Positions 48,381 to 57,639 of a stretch of 64,000 nt of DNA are shown here, in pieces. Position 1 is the first letter of the stretch. Every line of letters starts with the position of its first letter. Under the pieces are notes generated by a model, which was given only the letters and a program-made list of their open reading frames with translations, was not told the origin of the DNA and did not search any database. The stretch covers positions 83,582 through 147,581 of the forward strand of contig JAIKVV010000079.1 of the NCBI GenBank assembly GCA_024685385.1, written 5' to 3'. Source of the stretch: Saccharofermentans sp. (GTDB taxonomy: Bacteria > Bacillota > Clostridia > Saccharofermentanales > Saccharofermentanaceae). The translations under genes and the position numbers were made by a program.

Positions 48381-49186
48381 TGGCTGTAGTATTCAAACCG
48401 ACAGAAGGTCTGACAGATAAGCCCTTCCATTATTGTCCCGGATGCTGTCACGGCATTATCCACAGGATCATAGCCGAGTCGATGGTCGAGATGGATCTTT
48501 TGAATTCCGCTGTTGAAGTTGCGTCAGTAGGTTGTACATATAACTCCTACGAGTATTTCAACTGTGATGCTGTTCAGGCGGCTCACGGAAGAGCACCTGC
48601 AGTAGCAACGGGTATCAAGCGTAATCTTAAGGATCAGACAGTCTTCACATATCAGGGAGACGGTGACCTTGCATCTATCGGTACTGCCGAGATCATTCAC
48701 GCGGCAGCAAGAGGGGAGAAGATCACGGTCTTCTTCGTAAACAATGCGGTTTACGGTATGACTTCCGGACAGATGGCTCCTACAACATTGCTTGGCCAGG
48801 TTACGACAACATCACCTTTCGGACGTGATGCTTCTTACCAGGGCTATCCCATCAACGTAAGTGAGCTTATCGCAAACCTTACGGGTGCTGTCTATGTTGA
48901 GCGTGTCTGCTTAACTGATTACAAGAACATCATGAACGCAAAGCGTGCCGTTCAGAAGGCATTCAATGTTCAGAAGAACAATCTGGGATTCTCTTTCGTT
49001 GAGTTCCTTTCAACATGTCCTACCAACTGGGGTAAGGAACCTGTTGCAGCTCTTGACTGGCTCAAGGAGAAGATGATCCCTCAGTATCCTCTGGGATGCT
49101 TCAAGGGCGCTGATCTTAAGTTCGATCCTGAAGGAAAGCTCATTGCAGGTGAAGTTCACGCAGGTGAGAAGGAGGTAAGGGCATGA
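48380..49186 (+). CDS. 2-oxoacid:ferredoxin oxidoreductase beta subunit (TPP-binding)
   Basis: 'YCPGCCHGIIHRI', 'YQGDGDLASIGTAEIIHAAARGEKITVFFVNNAVYGMTSGQMAPTT'. Confidence 0.94.
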   Translation: MAVVFKPTEGLTDKPFHYCPGCCHGIIHRIIAESMVEMDLLNSAVEVASVGCTYNSYEYFNCDAVQAAHGRAPAVATGIKRNLKDQTVFTYQGDGDLASIGTAEIIHAAARGEKITVFFVNNAVYGMTSGQMAPTTLLGQVTTTSPFGRDASYQGYPINVSELIANLTGAVYVERVCLTDYKNIMNAKRAVQKAFNVQKNNLGFSFVEFLSTCPTNWGKEPVAALDWLKEKMIPQYPLGCFKGADLKFDPEGKLIAGEVHAGEKEVRA

Positions 49187-49722
49187 TAGATTTTTCTGTA
49201 ATCCTTGCCGGCTTCGGAGGACAGGGCATCCTGTCTGCAGGTAAGATGGCAGCAGAGGCTGCACTCTATGAAGGAAAAGAAGTATCCTGGTTCCCGTCAT
49301 ACGGACCTGAGATGCGCGGCGGCACGGCAAACTGTTCCGTTGTCATTTCCGATGAGCCCATCGGATCTCCCGTTGTTAATGATGCAGATGTTGTCATCTG
49401 CCTCAATCAGCCTTCCATGGAGAAGTTCGAGAAGCAGTTAAAGCCCGGCGGACTCTTGATAATCGACTCTTCGCTCATCAAGATCCAGCCTACGCGCGAT
49501 GACATTAAGTTCGTGGCAATGAATGCTTCCGACATCGCATCCGAACTGGGCGCAATGACATATGCTCCGATCTCCATGATCGGCTGCATGGCTGAAGCAA
49601 CAGGCTGCATCAAGCGCGAATCTTTCGAAAAGTCTCTTTATGAGATCCTTCCGGAAAGACGTCATCACATGATTCCCAACAACCTGGCTGCCTGGGATAA
49701 GGGCGCCGAGTTTGCTAAGTGA
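49183..49722 (+). CDS. 2-oxoacid:ferredoxin oxidoreductase gamma subunit
   Basis: 'ILAGFGGQGILSAGKMAAEAALYEGKEVSWFPSYGPEMRGGTANCSVVIS'. Confidence 0.94.
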   Translation: MIDFSVILAGFGGQGILSAGKMAAEAALYEGKEVSWFPSYGPEMRGGTANCSVVISDEPIGSPVVNDADVVICLNQPSMEKFEKQLKPGGLLIIDSSLIKIQPTRDDIKFVAMNASDIASELGAMTYAPISMIGCMAEATGCIKRESFEKSLYEILPERRHHMIPNNLAAWDKGAEFAK

Positions 49723-51362
49723 TGACCAACAGTTCAAATGATCTTTGCAAGAGCCTGCCCCGGAGACTTGGAGTCTCCGGGCCGGCTCTTTTTAAGTATG
49801 CGGCTCTTTTGCTGATCCTTATTGCAGGCTTTATTGCTTATGTTGTGCCTGCAACACACTCGTCTTTATGGTTCGACGAGGTTATCGAGTATTACTATTC
49901 CAAGTATATGACAGGTTATGTCCCCGGCGGCTACGGCACATCCGATATGTACGAGAGGATCTGCTTTACATTCCAGCCGCCGCTTTACAATATTCTAATG
50001 TATCTGTGGCTTAAGATATACGATTCAGAGTTCTGGTTCCGTCTTGCCGGGATCCTTACGATTCTGATTGGTTCGGTTGCTATCTTTGCTGCAGTGGATG
50101 AGAAGACTGAGTCGGGCCTTTGGGCTAATATCGCTGCCGCACTTTATCTCTTTACTCCTGCTGTAACTTTCTATGGTCTTGAGTGCGGTGAATATAACCT
50201 TATGATGTGCTTTATGTCGTGGGCTATATGTTTCTTCATCAAGTCAGTGAACAAGCCTTCTTTTAAGAACATGGCACTTTTCTTTGTGTTCAGTTCCCTG
50301 GCTGTGCTGAGCCAGTATGGAGCTGCATTCTGCGTCATGGGAATGTATTTATCTCTCCTGATCAAAGTGTTAAGAAGCAAGAAAAGGAAACTCATTTTGA
50401 CGGCTATAATTCTGACTGCTGCCACGGCTGTTCTTGTTGTCTTGCCCTTGCTAATCTTTTTCGTTATCCCGCAGATGAACAGTATGGGTAATATCACTGT
50501 TTCGCACATCCCTTCGTTTGTCTTTAATCCCATAGTCGATTATGTTGACGGTATTGCCGTATGTGCGGAATTTATCTTCTATAACAGCATGGATAATATG
50601 CTGCTTAAAGCTTTGGTGACCGTTTTCGTAACGGTAGCAACTATATCGATGGTGATAGCAGTCGTGCAGGAGAAACGCAAGGCTTTCTATCTTGCGTTCA
50701 GCCTCTTCATTATGTATTCAATGTATTATGCAGCGGTCATAACAAACTTTTACGGCTATTACTGGTGGTCGGATACCACGGGCGGCCTTAACTTCGGTAA
50801 ACGTTATTGCGTGTTCATGGTTCCGATCCTTATAGTTGCGGCTGTTACAGCACTTCATACAGTATCAAAGAAGACCTTCGAAAAGAAAGCGGTCTCGATG
50901 ACAGCGTCAGTCCTGTCGATGATATGTTTTGCGTGCCTTATCGTTGCAGGTTTTACAAACCTCGATATTATCAGGTGGGAGAAGAGCAACCTCAGGGAAG
51001 CCGCAGATGCCTGGTATGACGCTAAAGCATACGAAAGCACGACCTACCTTTTCAGGGATCCAATCTATTATGAGGAAGCGATCTGTTATTACATCGAAAA
51101 GCACGACGGCTTCAAAGAAGACATGATGGACCGTGTCATGACATGCGCTGTTACCGGTGATATAGCTTATGAAGACTATTATACGAACTATATCAAAGGT
51201 GATGAGTTCTATTTCGTCGCAAGAGAGTATTGTCTGGAAACTTCTGTGGCAACTCTTAAGAGCAAGGGATATGACGTGTCGGTCGTGTTTAAAGATGATT
51301 CCGAAGACTTCCATGTAGCGCAGAATTATATTGTTTTGCATGCAGTAAAGGGCAGAGTATAG
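49719..51362 (+). CDS. Polytopic membrane glycosyltransferase (GT39/ArnT-like)
   Basis: 'HSSLWFDEVIEYYYSKY' catalytic-loop style motif after first TM, many TM helices. Confidence 0.75.
   Translation: MMTNSSNDLCKSLPRRLGVSGPALFKYAALLLILIAGFIAYVVPATHSSLWFDEVIEYYYSKYMTGYVPGGYGTSDMYERICFTFQPPLYNILMYLWLKIYDSEFWFRLAGILTILIGSVAIFAAVDEKTESGLWANIAAALYLFTPAVTFYGLECGEYNLMMCFMSWAICFFIKSVNKPSFKNMALFFVFSSLAVLSQYGAAFCVMGMYLSLLIKVLRSKKRKLILTAIILTAATAVLVVLPLLIFFVIPQMNSMGNITVSHIPSFVFNPIVDYVDGIAVCAEFIFYNSMDNMLLKALVTVFVTVATISMVIAVVQEKRKAFYLAFSLFIMYSMYYAAVITNFYGYYWWSDTTGGLNFGKRYCVFMVPILIVAAVTALHTVSKKTFEKKAVSMTASVLSMICFACLIVAGFTNLDIIRWEKSNLREAADAWYDAKAYESTTYLFRDPIYYEEAICYYIEKHDGFKEDMMDRVMTCAVTGDIAYEDYYTNYIKGDEFYFVAREYCLETSVATLKSKGYDVSVVFKDDSEDFHVAQNYIVLHAVKGRV
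49750..49793 (+). terminator. Terminator-like hairpin inside the first 25 codons of the glycosyltransferase ORF
   Basis: CCCGGAGACT-TGG-AGTCTCCGGG with outer AGAGCC/GGCTCT then TTTTT. Confidence 0.75.
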
Positions 51363-51420
51363 CTTTTCTCTGATAACCATTGATAGTTCTCATAGTAAGT
51401 TGTTTGACTGTGAAATATGC

Positions 51421-51459
51421 ACAAAAACTTTTGGGTAAAAATGAAAGTTTTTGTATTTT
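51421..51459. terminator. Inverted repeat, possible terminator or operator upstream of glgB
   Basis: ACAAAAACTTT...AAAGTTTTTGT (11 bp perfect) followed by ATTTTT. Confidence 0.45.
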
Positions 51460-51560
51460 TGGTTGGTAAATCCTATAAATTAATATATAATAACCGTGTG
51501 GGGATATATCCTCTCAATTATGCGTTATATGCGCCAGATCAATGGTAAAGGAGATTCGTG

Positions 51561-53567
51561 ATGGATCAAGCTTATCTGTTTAACAAAGGCGAGAATTACA
51601 TGGCATATAATTTTCTCGGTGCCCATCCTTTCGAGAATGGGGAGGGAAAGAAAGGGTATATGTTCCGTGTCTGGGCGCCTAAAGCCAAATCTGTCAGTGT
51701 TATCGGTGACTTCAATGAATGGGATGCCGATGCTGATCAGATGTTTATGCTGGGAAATACCGGTATCTGGGAGAAGATAGTATACGGTGCCGAGCAATGG
51801 GACCGATATAAATACAGAGTCATTGGTGCGGATAACAGGATCTATGAGAAAGGTGATCCTTTCGCAAGGCATTTTGAAACAAGACCCAATAATGCCAGCA
51901 TTCTCTATGATCCCAATGACTATATCTGGGGTGATGATTATTACATAGAGCATGCAACCGATGCTCTTGAACCCAAGCCGATCAATATTTATGAGCTCCA
52001 TTTGGGAAGCTGGAGAAAGCACCCCGACGGCAATTTCATGTCTTACAGGGAACTTGCTCTGGATCTTGCAGATTACTGCAATAAGATGAACTATACCCAC
52101 GTTGAACTTATGCCGGTCCTGGAGCACCCTCTTGATGCTTCCTGGGGTTACCAGGTAACGGGCTATTATGCCGTTACCAGCAGATTCGGAACTCCCGCCG
52201 ATTTCAAGTTCATGGTGGATATCCTTCACCAGAACGGCATCGGAGTCCTTTTGGACTGGGTTCCCGCACACTTCCCGAAGAATCTCGAAGGCCTTGTCCG
52301 CTTTGACGGAACGCCTTGTTATGAATATTCGGATCCGAGGATCGGCGAGCACAGGGAGTGGGGGACATACGTTTTCGATTATTCGAAAAACGAAGTCCTC
52401 TCGTTCCTTATTTCAAATGCGATATTCTGGCTTGAAGAATACCATATAGACGGTCTGCGCGTTGATGCCGTATCGAGCATGCTCTACAGGGATTACGGAA
52501 GAACGCAGTACATCCCGAACAAGTACGGCGGAAACGAGAATCTTGAGGCGATAGAATTCTTCAAGAGACTTAATTCCATCGTAAGAAGAGAATATCCGAG
52601 AGTAATGATGATCGCCGAGGAATCCACGGCTTGGCCGAAGGTCTCACGTCCCGTGGAAGACGGCGGTCTGGGCTTTACCCATAAATGGAACATGGGCTGG
52701 ATGCATGACACACTGGATTATTTCTCGACCGATTCCTATGCGAGAGGCTGGCATCACGACCAGTTCTGCTTCTCCATGATGTATGCGGAATATGAAAATT
52801 ACATCCTGAGCCTTTCCCATGATGAAGTCGTTCACGGTAAATATTCCATGATCGACAAGATGCCCGGTGACATTTGGAGGAAGTTTGCTTCCCTCAGAAC
52901 GCTTTATCTTTATCAGATGAGTCATCCTGGCGCAAAATTGAATTTCATGGGATCGGAATTCGGCCAGTTCATCGAGTGGCGCTACTACGAAGAGCTCGAA
53001 TGGTTCCTTCTTGACTATGAATCTCACAGGCTCCTGCAGAATTTCTGTTCCGAACTCAACAAATTCTATAAGGAACATCCCCAGCTCTGGATCAATGATT
53101 ATAAGATCTGGGAAGGCTTTGAGTGGATCGATGCGACGGACACAAAGAACAATGTCTTCATCTATGCCCGCAAGTCAGCCAAGCCTGAAGAGAATGACAT
53201 CTATGTTGCTCTCAACATGGTTCCTCAGCCTCTTGAGGAATATAAGATCCCCGTTTATAAAGCCGGAACATACAGGATCGTCATGAATACGGATGACATG
53301 GTCCACGGCGGATCGGGTTATCCCACGGGAACAGATGCAAGGGGCTGCGTTGTCGCTTCCGATAAACCTTATAACGGCAAGCCTTACCACATTACGGTCA
53401 ATCTTCCTCCTCTTGCGGGAATCTACTTCATGAAGGTGGATGAACCTAAGCAGAAGAAAGCGGCTGCTAAGAAGCCGCAGGCAAAGAAGACTGTTGCGAA
53501 GAAGGCTCCTGCCAAGAAGCCTGCTGCGAAGAAGACAGCGGATAAAAAAGCAAAGAAAACGAAATAA
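51561..53567 (+). CDS. glgB: 1,4-alpha-glucan branching enzyme with Lys/Ala-rich C-terminal tail
   Basis: CBM48 'YMFRVWAPKAKSVSVIGDFNEWD', 'DGLRVDAVSSMLY', 'LSLSHDEVVHGKYSM'. Confidence 0.95.
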   Translation: MDQAYLFNKGENYMAYNFLGAHPFENGEGKKGYMFRVWAPKAKSVSVIGDFNEWDADADQMFMLGNTGIWEKIVYGAEQWDRYKYRVIGADNRIYEKGDPFARHFETRPNNASILYDPNDYIWGDDYYIEHATDALEPKPINIYELHLGSWRKHPDGNFMSYRELALDLADYCNKMNYTHVELMPVLEHPLDASWGYQVTGYYAVTSRFGTPADFKFMVDILHQNGIGVLLDWVPAHFPKNLEGLVRFDGTPCYEYSDPRIGEHREWGTYVFDYSKNEVLSFLISNAIFWLEEYHIDGLRVDAVSSMLYRDYGRTQYIPNKYGGNENLEAIEFFKRLNSIVRREYPRVMMIAEESTAWPKVSRPVEDGGLGFTHKWNMGWMHDTLDYFSTDSYARGWHHDQFCFSMMYAEYENYILSLSHDEVVHGKYSMIDKMPGDIWRKFASLRTLYLYQMSHPGAKLNFMGSEFGQFIEWRYYEELEWFLLDYESHRLLQNFCSELNKFYKEHPQLWINDYKIWEGFEWIDATDTKNNVFIYARKSAKPEENDIYVALNMVPQPLEEYKIPVYKAGTYRIVMNTDDMVHGGSGYPTGTDARGCVVASDKPYNGKPYHITVNLPPLAGIYFMKVDEPKQKKAAAKKPQAKKTVAKKAPAKKPAAKKTADKKAKKTK

Positions 53568-53594
53568 CAATATAGACAGCGGAGGTAATTTAGT

Positions 53595-54854
53595 ATGGCA
53601 AAAGCTGATGTAGTTGCGATGATACTTGCCGGAGGACAGGGCTCGAGGCTCGGTGTTCTTACGAAGAAGATCGCAAAACCGGCGGTTCCGTTCGGAAGCC
53701 GTTACAGGATCATTGATTTCCCTTTGAGCAATTGTGTTAATTCCGGGATCGAGATCGTAGGCGTGCTTTCCCAATATCAGCCGCTTGCACTTAATACATA
53801 CGTCGGAAACGGTCACCCATGGGACCTTGACCGTAACAACGCGGGTGCTTACATCCTGCCTCCTTTCCAGAGAAACGGAAGTTCGGACTGGTACAAGGGA
53901 ACTGCGAATGCCATCTATCAGAACAGGGATTTTCTTGATGACTATAATCCCAAATACGTCGTCATCCTTTCCGGTGACCATATCTATAAGATGGATTATT
54001 CGGCAATGCTTAAAGCCCATATCGAAAAGGGCGCCGATGCTACGATCGCAGTTTATGAGGTGCCTTGGGAGGAAGCTCCGAGATTCGGAATCCTTAATAC
54101 CAAGGATGATGACACGATCGAGGAATTCGTCGAAAAGCCTGCAGAACCCAAGAGCAATCTGGCTTCGATGGGCGTATATATTTTCACTTGGAATGTTTTG
54201 AGAGAAGCACTTATCGCCGATGAAGCAGATCCCGATTCCAATAACGATTTCGGAAAGAACATCGTCCCGATGCTCCTGAACGAAGGCAAGAAACTCTGCG
54301 CTTACAGATTTTCGGGATACTGGAAAGATGTCGGAACGATCTCTTCTTTGTGGGAGACCAACATGGATATCCTGGATAAGCCTGAAGAGATCAATCTCGT
54401 TGACAGATCATGGAAGATCTTTTCGAGAAACCCTGTCAAGCCTTCACATTTCATAGGGCAGGGGGCAAGGGTCAAAGATTCCGCTCTGACAGACGGATGC
54501 CGTATTTACGGTGATGTCGAGCACTCCGTTCTTTCCAACTCAGTAATAGTCGAGAGGGGCGCCGTTGTTAAGGACTGCGTGCTCCTTCCGGGTGTCGTTG
54601 TTAAAGAGGGCGCCCATATCGAGCGCTGCATCGTTGACTTCGGAACGATAATCGGAAAAGACTGCAAAGCGGGTTCTTTTGTTGACGGTGAAGGCCCCTA
54701 TACCAATAAGAAATTGTGCTCGGAAGGCATCTGCGTTTTCGAAAGAGGACTTAAGATCAAGGACGGAGCAGTCATTCCCGCAAACAGCATGGTCGATGTG
54801 GATATCGAGGTTCCTGAAGATCAGGCGATCATCGAATCGACATTCAGAGTATAA
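53595..54854 (+). CDS. glgC: Glucose-1-phosphate adenylyltransferase
   Basis: '[44 protein letters not shown]'. Confidence 0.96.
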   Translation: MAKADVVAMILAGGQGSRLGVLTKKIAKPAVPFGSRYRIIDFPLSNCVNSGIEIVGVLSQYQPLALNTYVGNGHPWDLDRNNAGAYILPPFQRNGSSDWYKGTANAIYQNRDFLDDYNPKYVVILSGDHIYKMDYSAMLKAHIEKGADATIAVYEVPWEEAPRFGILNTKDDDTIEEFVEKPAEPKSNLASMGVYIFTWNVLREALIADEADPDSNNDFGKNIVPMLLNEGKKLCAYRFSGYWKDVGTISSLWETNMDILDKPEEINLVDRSWKIFSRNPVKPSHFIGQGARVKDSALTDGCRIYGDVEHSVLSNSVIVERGAVVKDCVLLPGVVVKEGAHIERCIVDFGTIIGKDCKAGSFVDGEGPYTNKKLCSEGICVFERGLKIKDGAVIPANSMVDVDIEVPEDQAIIESTFRV

Positions 54855-54868
54855 GGAGGAGATGAAGA

Positions 54869-55978
54869 ATGTTTAATAATGCAATGGGTCTTATCCTGGC
54901 GGATAACAAGAAGATATCATTAGGCGAACTTTCCAATCCCCGAGCCTTGTCGGCTATGCCTTTCGCGGGAAGATACAGGATCATTGACTTCATCCTTTCG
55001 GATATGGTCAATTCCGGCATAAAGAACGTAGGCGTTCTGACATATAACAAGTATAAGTCGCTCATGGACCACCTGGGCACGGGATCCGCATGGTCACTCG
55101 ACAGAAAGAATGACGGTCTTCATATCCTGCCGCCTTACGTTAATTCCGAGGCGACTGCTATCGCATCAGATGAGGAACTTACGGGTGTCATTGATTTCTT
55201 GAGACAGTCAAGGACAAAGTATGTTATCGTCTCAGCTTGTAATGTAGTTCTTAATACGACATTTGATGAGTTTATAAAATCCCATGAGGATGTCGGAGCA
55301 GACATTTCCGTAATGTATAACCGTGACGGAACGAAATACGGAAGCCCTTCATATATCCTTGAAACTGACGCTGACGGATTTGTAAAGGACATGCTCTACA
55401 ATCCTCCCAAGCCCGCATCTTCCAAGAGTTCTCTCGGGATCCTCTGTCTCAGAAGGGATCTTCTGATCGATATACTTGCAAAACAGATGGCTCACGGAGT
55501 TACTCATTTCGGTATCCATTCGATCGTCAAGATGTACGATGAGCTTAAGGTTCACGGATTTGAGTATTCGGGTATCGCCCTCAGGATCAACAGCGTTCAG
55601 GCGTATTTCAATGCTTCCATGACGCTTCTTGAGGATTCCGTCATGATCGATCTTTTCTCATCGGGACAGCCGATCTATACCAAGGTCAAGGACGAGGCGC
55701 CGACACTGTACTTTGACAATGCCGACGTTTCCTCGAGTATCATATCAGACGGTTGCCGCATCTACGGCAAAGTGGAAGATTCAGTAATCTTCAGAAGTGT
55801 TACGGTCGCAAAGAATACGACGCTGAAGAATTGTATCGTAATGCAGGATGCTCACATTTCCGAAAATTGTAATCTCGAAAATGTCATCCTGGACAAGAAT
55901 GCGTTCGTAAGACCGGGTGTAAGACTTGTCGGTCATCCGGAATATCCGATCGTAATCGGAAAGGGAGCAGGTATCTGA
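54869..55978 (+). CDS. glgD: Glucose-1-phosphate adenylyltransferase regulatory subunit GlgD
   Basis: GlgC paralogue lacking GGxGxRL motif; 'FAGRYRIIDFILSDMVNSGIKNVGVLT'; directly after glgC. Confidence 0.94.
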   Translation: MFNNAMGLILADNKKISLGELSNPRALSAMPFAGRYRIIDFILSDMVNSGIKNVGVLTYNKYKSLMDHLGTGSAWSLDRKNDGLHILPPYVNSEATAIASDEELTGVIDFLRQSRTKYVIVSACNVVLNTTFDEFIKSHEDVGADISVMYNRDGTKYGSPSYILETDADGFVKDMLYNPPKPASSKSSLGILCLRRDLLIDILAKQMAHGVTHFGIHSIVKMYDELKVHGFEYSGIALRINSVQAYFNASMTLLEDSVMIDLFSSGQPIYTKVKDEAPTLYFDNADVSSSIISDGCRIYGKVEDSVIFRSVTVAKNTTLKNCIVMQDAHISENCNLENVILDKNAFVRPGVRLVGHPEYPIVIGKGAGI

Positions 55979-55980
55979 TA

Positions 55981-57636
55981 ATGGAAAACAAGATCAAAGT
56001 CTTAATGGCGACATCCGAATGCAGTCCTTTCGTTAAAGTCGGTGGACTTGCAGACGTTGTAGGGGCTCTGCCTGTCGAACTTAATAAGCAGGGTCTGGAT
56101 GCCAGGGTCATACTGCCTTTGTACCGCAAGGTCAAGATCAAGTATGCCGACAGTCTGAACTTCATGGGCTGGAAGATGGTCCACATGGGCTGGAGGTCGC
56201 TTTATGCGGGACTCTTTTCGCTCGAGATGAACGGAACTATGTTCTATTTTGTCGATAATGAATACTATTTCAACTTCGATCAGATCTATGTTGAATATGT
56301 TTTCGACATCGAAAGATATTGTTTCTTCCAGCGAGCTGTTCTCGATTTCATGGGTGACTTCATGGATTTCGAGCCGAATGTCCTCCATTGTCACGATTGG
56401 CAGACAGGCATGATGCCGATGCTTCTGGATGCTCATTTCAAGAAGAACGGTTACCATACGGATGTTCAGACAGTTTATACCATCCATAATCTCAAATATC
56501 AGGGTGTTCACAGCATCGATGTAGTTAAGGAGATGCTGGATCTTCCGGGAGAATATTTAAGGGATGATTTCTGTATCCAGGATCAGGCGATCAACATGCT
56601 CAAGGCCGGAATCGTGTTCTCCAATTCCGTAACTACCGTATCTCCGACCTATGCTTATGAGATCATGACCGACTACTACGGCGAAGGCCTTAACTATACT
56701 CTGCAGAAATATGCATATAAGGTTTCCGGTATCCTTAACGGCATGAACGATCTGGAATATAATCCCAAGAACGATGACAAGATCCCCATGAAATATACCG
56801 TCAAATCTTATGAGAAGGGGAAGGCCGCCTGTAAGAAATCCCTGCAGGAGCAGCTGGGTCTTGATGTCAATCCCGGAGCTCCTCTTTGTGCCATGATCTC
56901 CCGTCTTGTTGACCAGAAAGGCTTGGATCTCCTGCTCTACGTCATAGAGGAAATGCTTTACGACGGAATGCAGATAGTCATCCTCGGAACAGGAGACCCC
57001 TACTATGAAAGGGCTCTTGCCGACATTGCATCAAATCACCGTGGCGCGATGTGCGCTTGCATCGATTTTGACAGCGGTCTTGCACATACGATCTATGCCG
57101 GATCCGATATATTCCTGATGCCTTCCATCTTTGAACCCTGCGGTCTGTCCCAGCTCGTGGCAATGGCATACGGTTCCGTTCCGGTCGTAAGAGAGACGGG
57201 CGGACTTAAGGATACCGTAACGCCTTATAACGAATATACAGGCGAGGGCAACGGTTTCTCCTTTGCTAACATCAATGCTCACGAATTCCTTTTCGTTACA
57301 AAGTATGCCGCTGATCTTTACCGTAACCAGAAAGACGTCTGGAAGAAGATAATCGAGACTGGCATGAAGGGTGACTATTCCTGGAAGAAGAGTGCAGGCG
57401 AATATGCAGGTCTCTTCTCGCTCATCACGGGTATTCCTCTCGAAACGGTAAAAGAAGAGCCTGCTGAAGAGAAGAAGGAAGAAGAAAAAGCAGAAGAAAA
57501 GCTGCAGGAAAGCAAGGATGCTGATGTAAAAGAAGAAGCAAAACCTGCCGTAAAGAAAGCCGCTAAGACAGCTAAACCCAAGGCTTCATCTGCAAAGAAG
57601 ACAACTGCAAAGAAAGTAAAGAAGAAAGAGGACTAA
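55981..57636 (+). CDS. glgA: Glycogen synthase with charged Lys/Ala/Glu C-terminal tail
   Basis: 'ATSECSPFVKVGGLADVVGALPVEL', 'MPSIFEPCGLSQLVAMAYGSVPVVRETGGLKDTV'. Confidence 0.96.
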   Translation: MENKIKVLMATSECSPFVKVGGLADVVGALPVELNKQGLDARVILPLYRKVKIKYADSLNFMGWKMVHMGWRSLYAGLFSLEMNGTMFYFVDNEYYFNFDQIYVEYVFDIERYCFFQRAVLDFMGDFMDFEPNVLHCHDWQTGMMPMLLDAHFKKNGYHTDVQTVYTIHNLKYQGVHSIDVVKEMLDLPGEYLRDDFCIQDQAINMLKAGIVFSNSVTTVSPTYAYEIMTDYYGEGLNYTLQKYAYKVSGILNGMNDLEYNPKNDDKIPMKYTVKSYEKGKAACKKSLQEQLGLDVNPGAPLCAMISRLVDQKGLDLLLYVIEEMLYDGMQIVILGTGDPYYERALADIASNHRGAMCACIDFDSGLAHTIYAGSDIFLMPSIFEPCGLSQLVAMAYGSVPVVRETGGLKDTVTPYNEYTGEGNGFSFANINAHEFLFVTKYAADLYRNQKDVWKKIIETGMKGDYSWKKSAGEYAGLFSLITGIPLETVKEEPAEEKKEEEKAEEKLQESKDADVKEEAKPAVKKAAKTAKPKASSAKKTTAKKVKKKED

Positions 57637-57639
57637 GAT

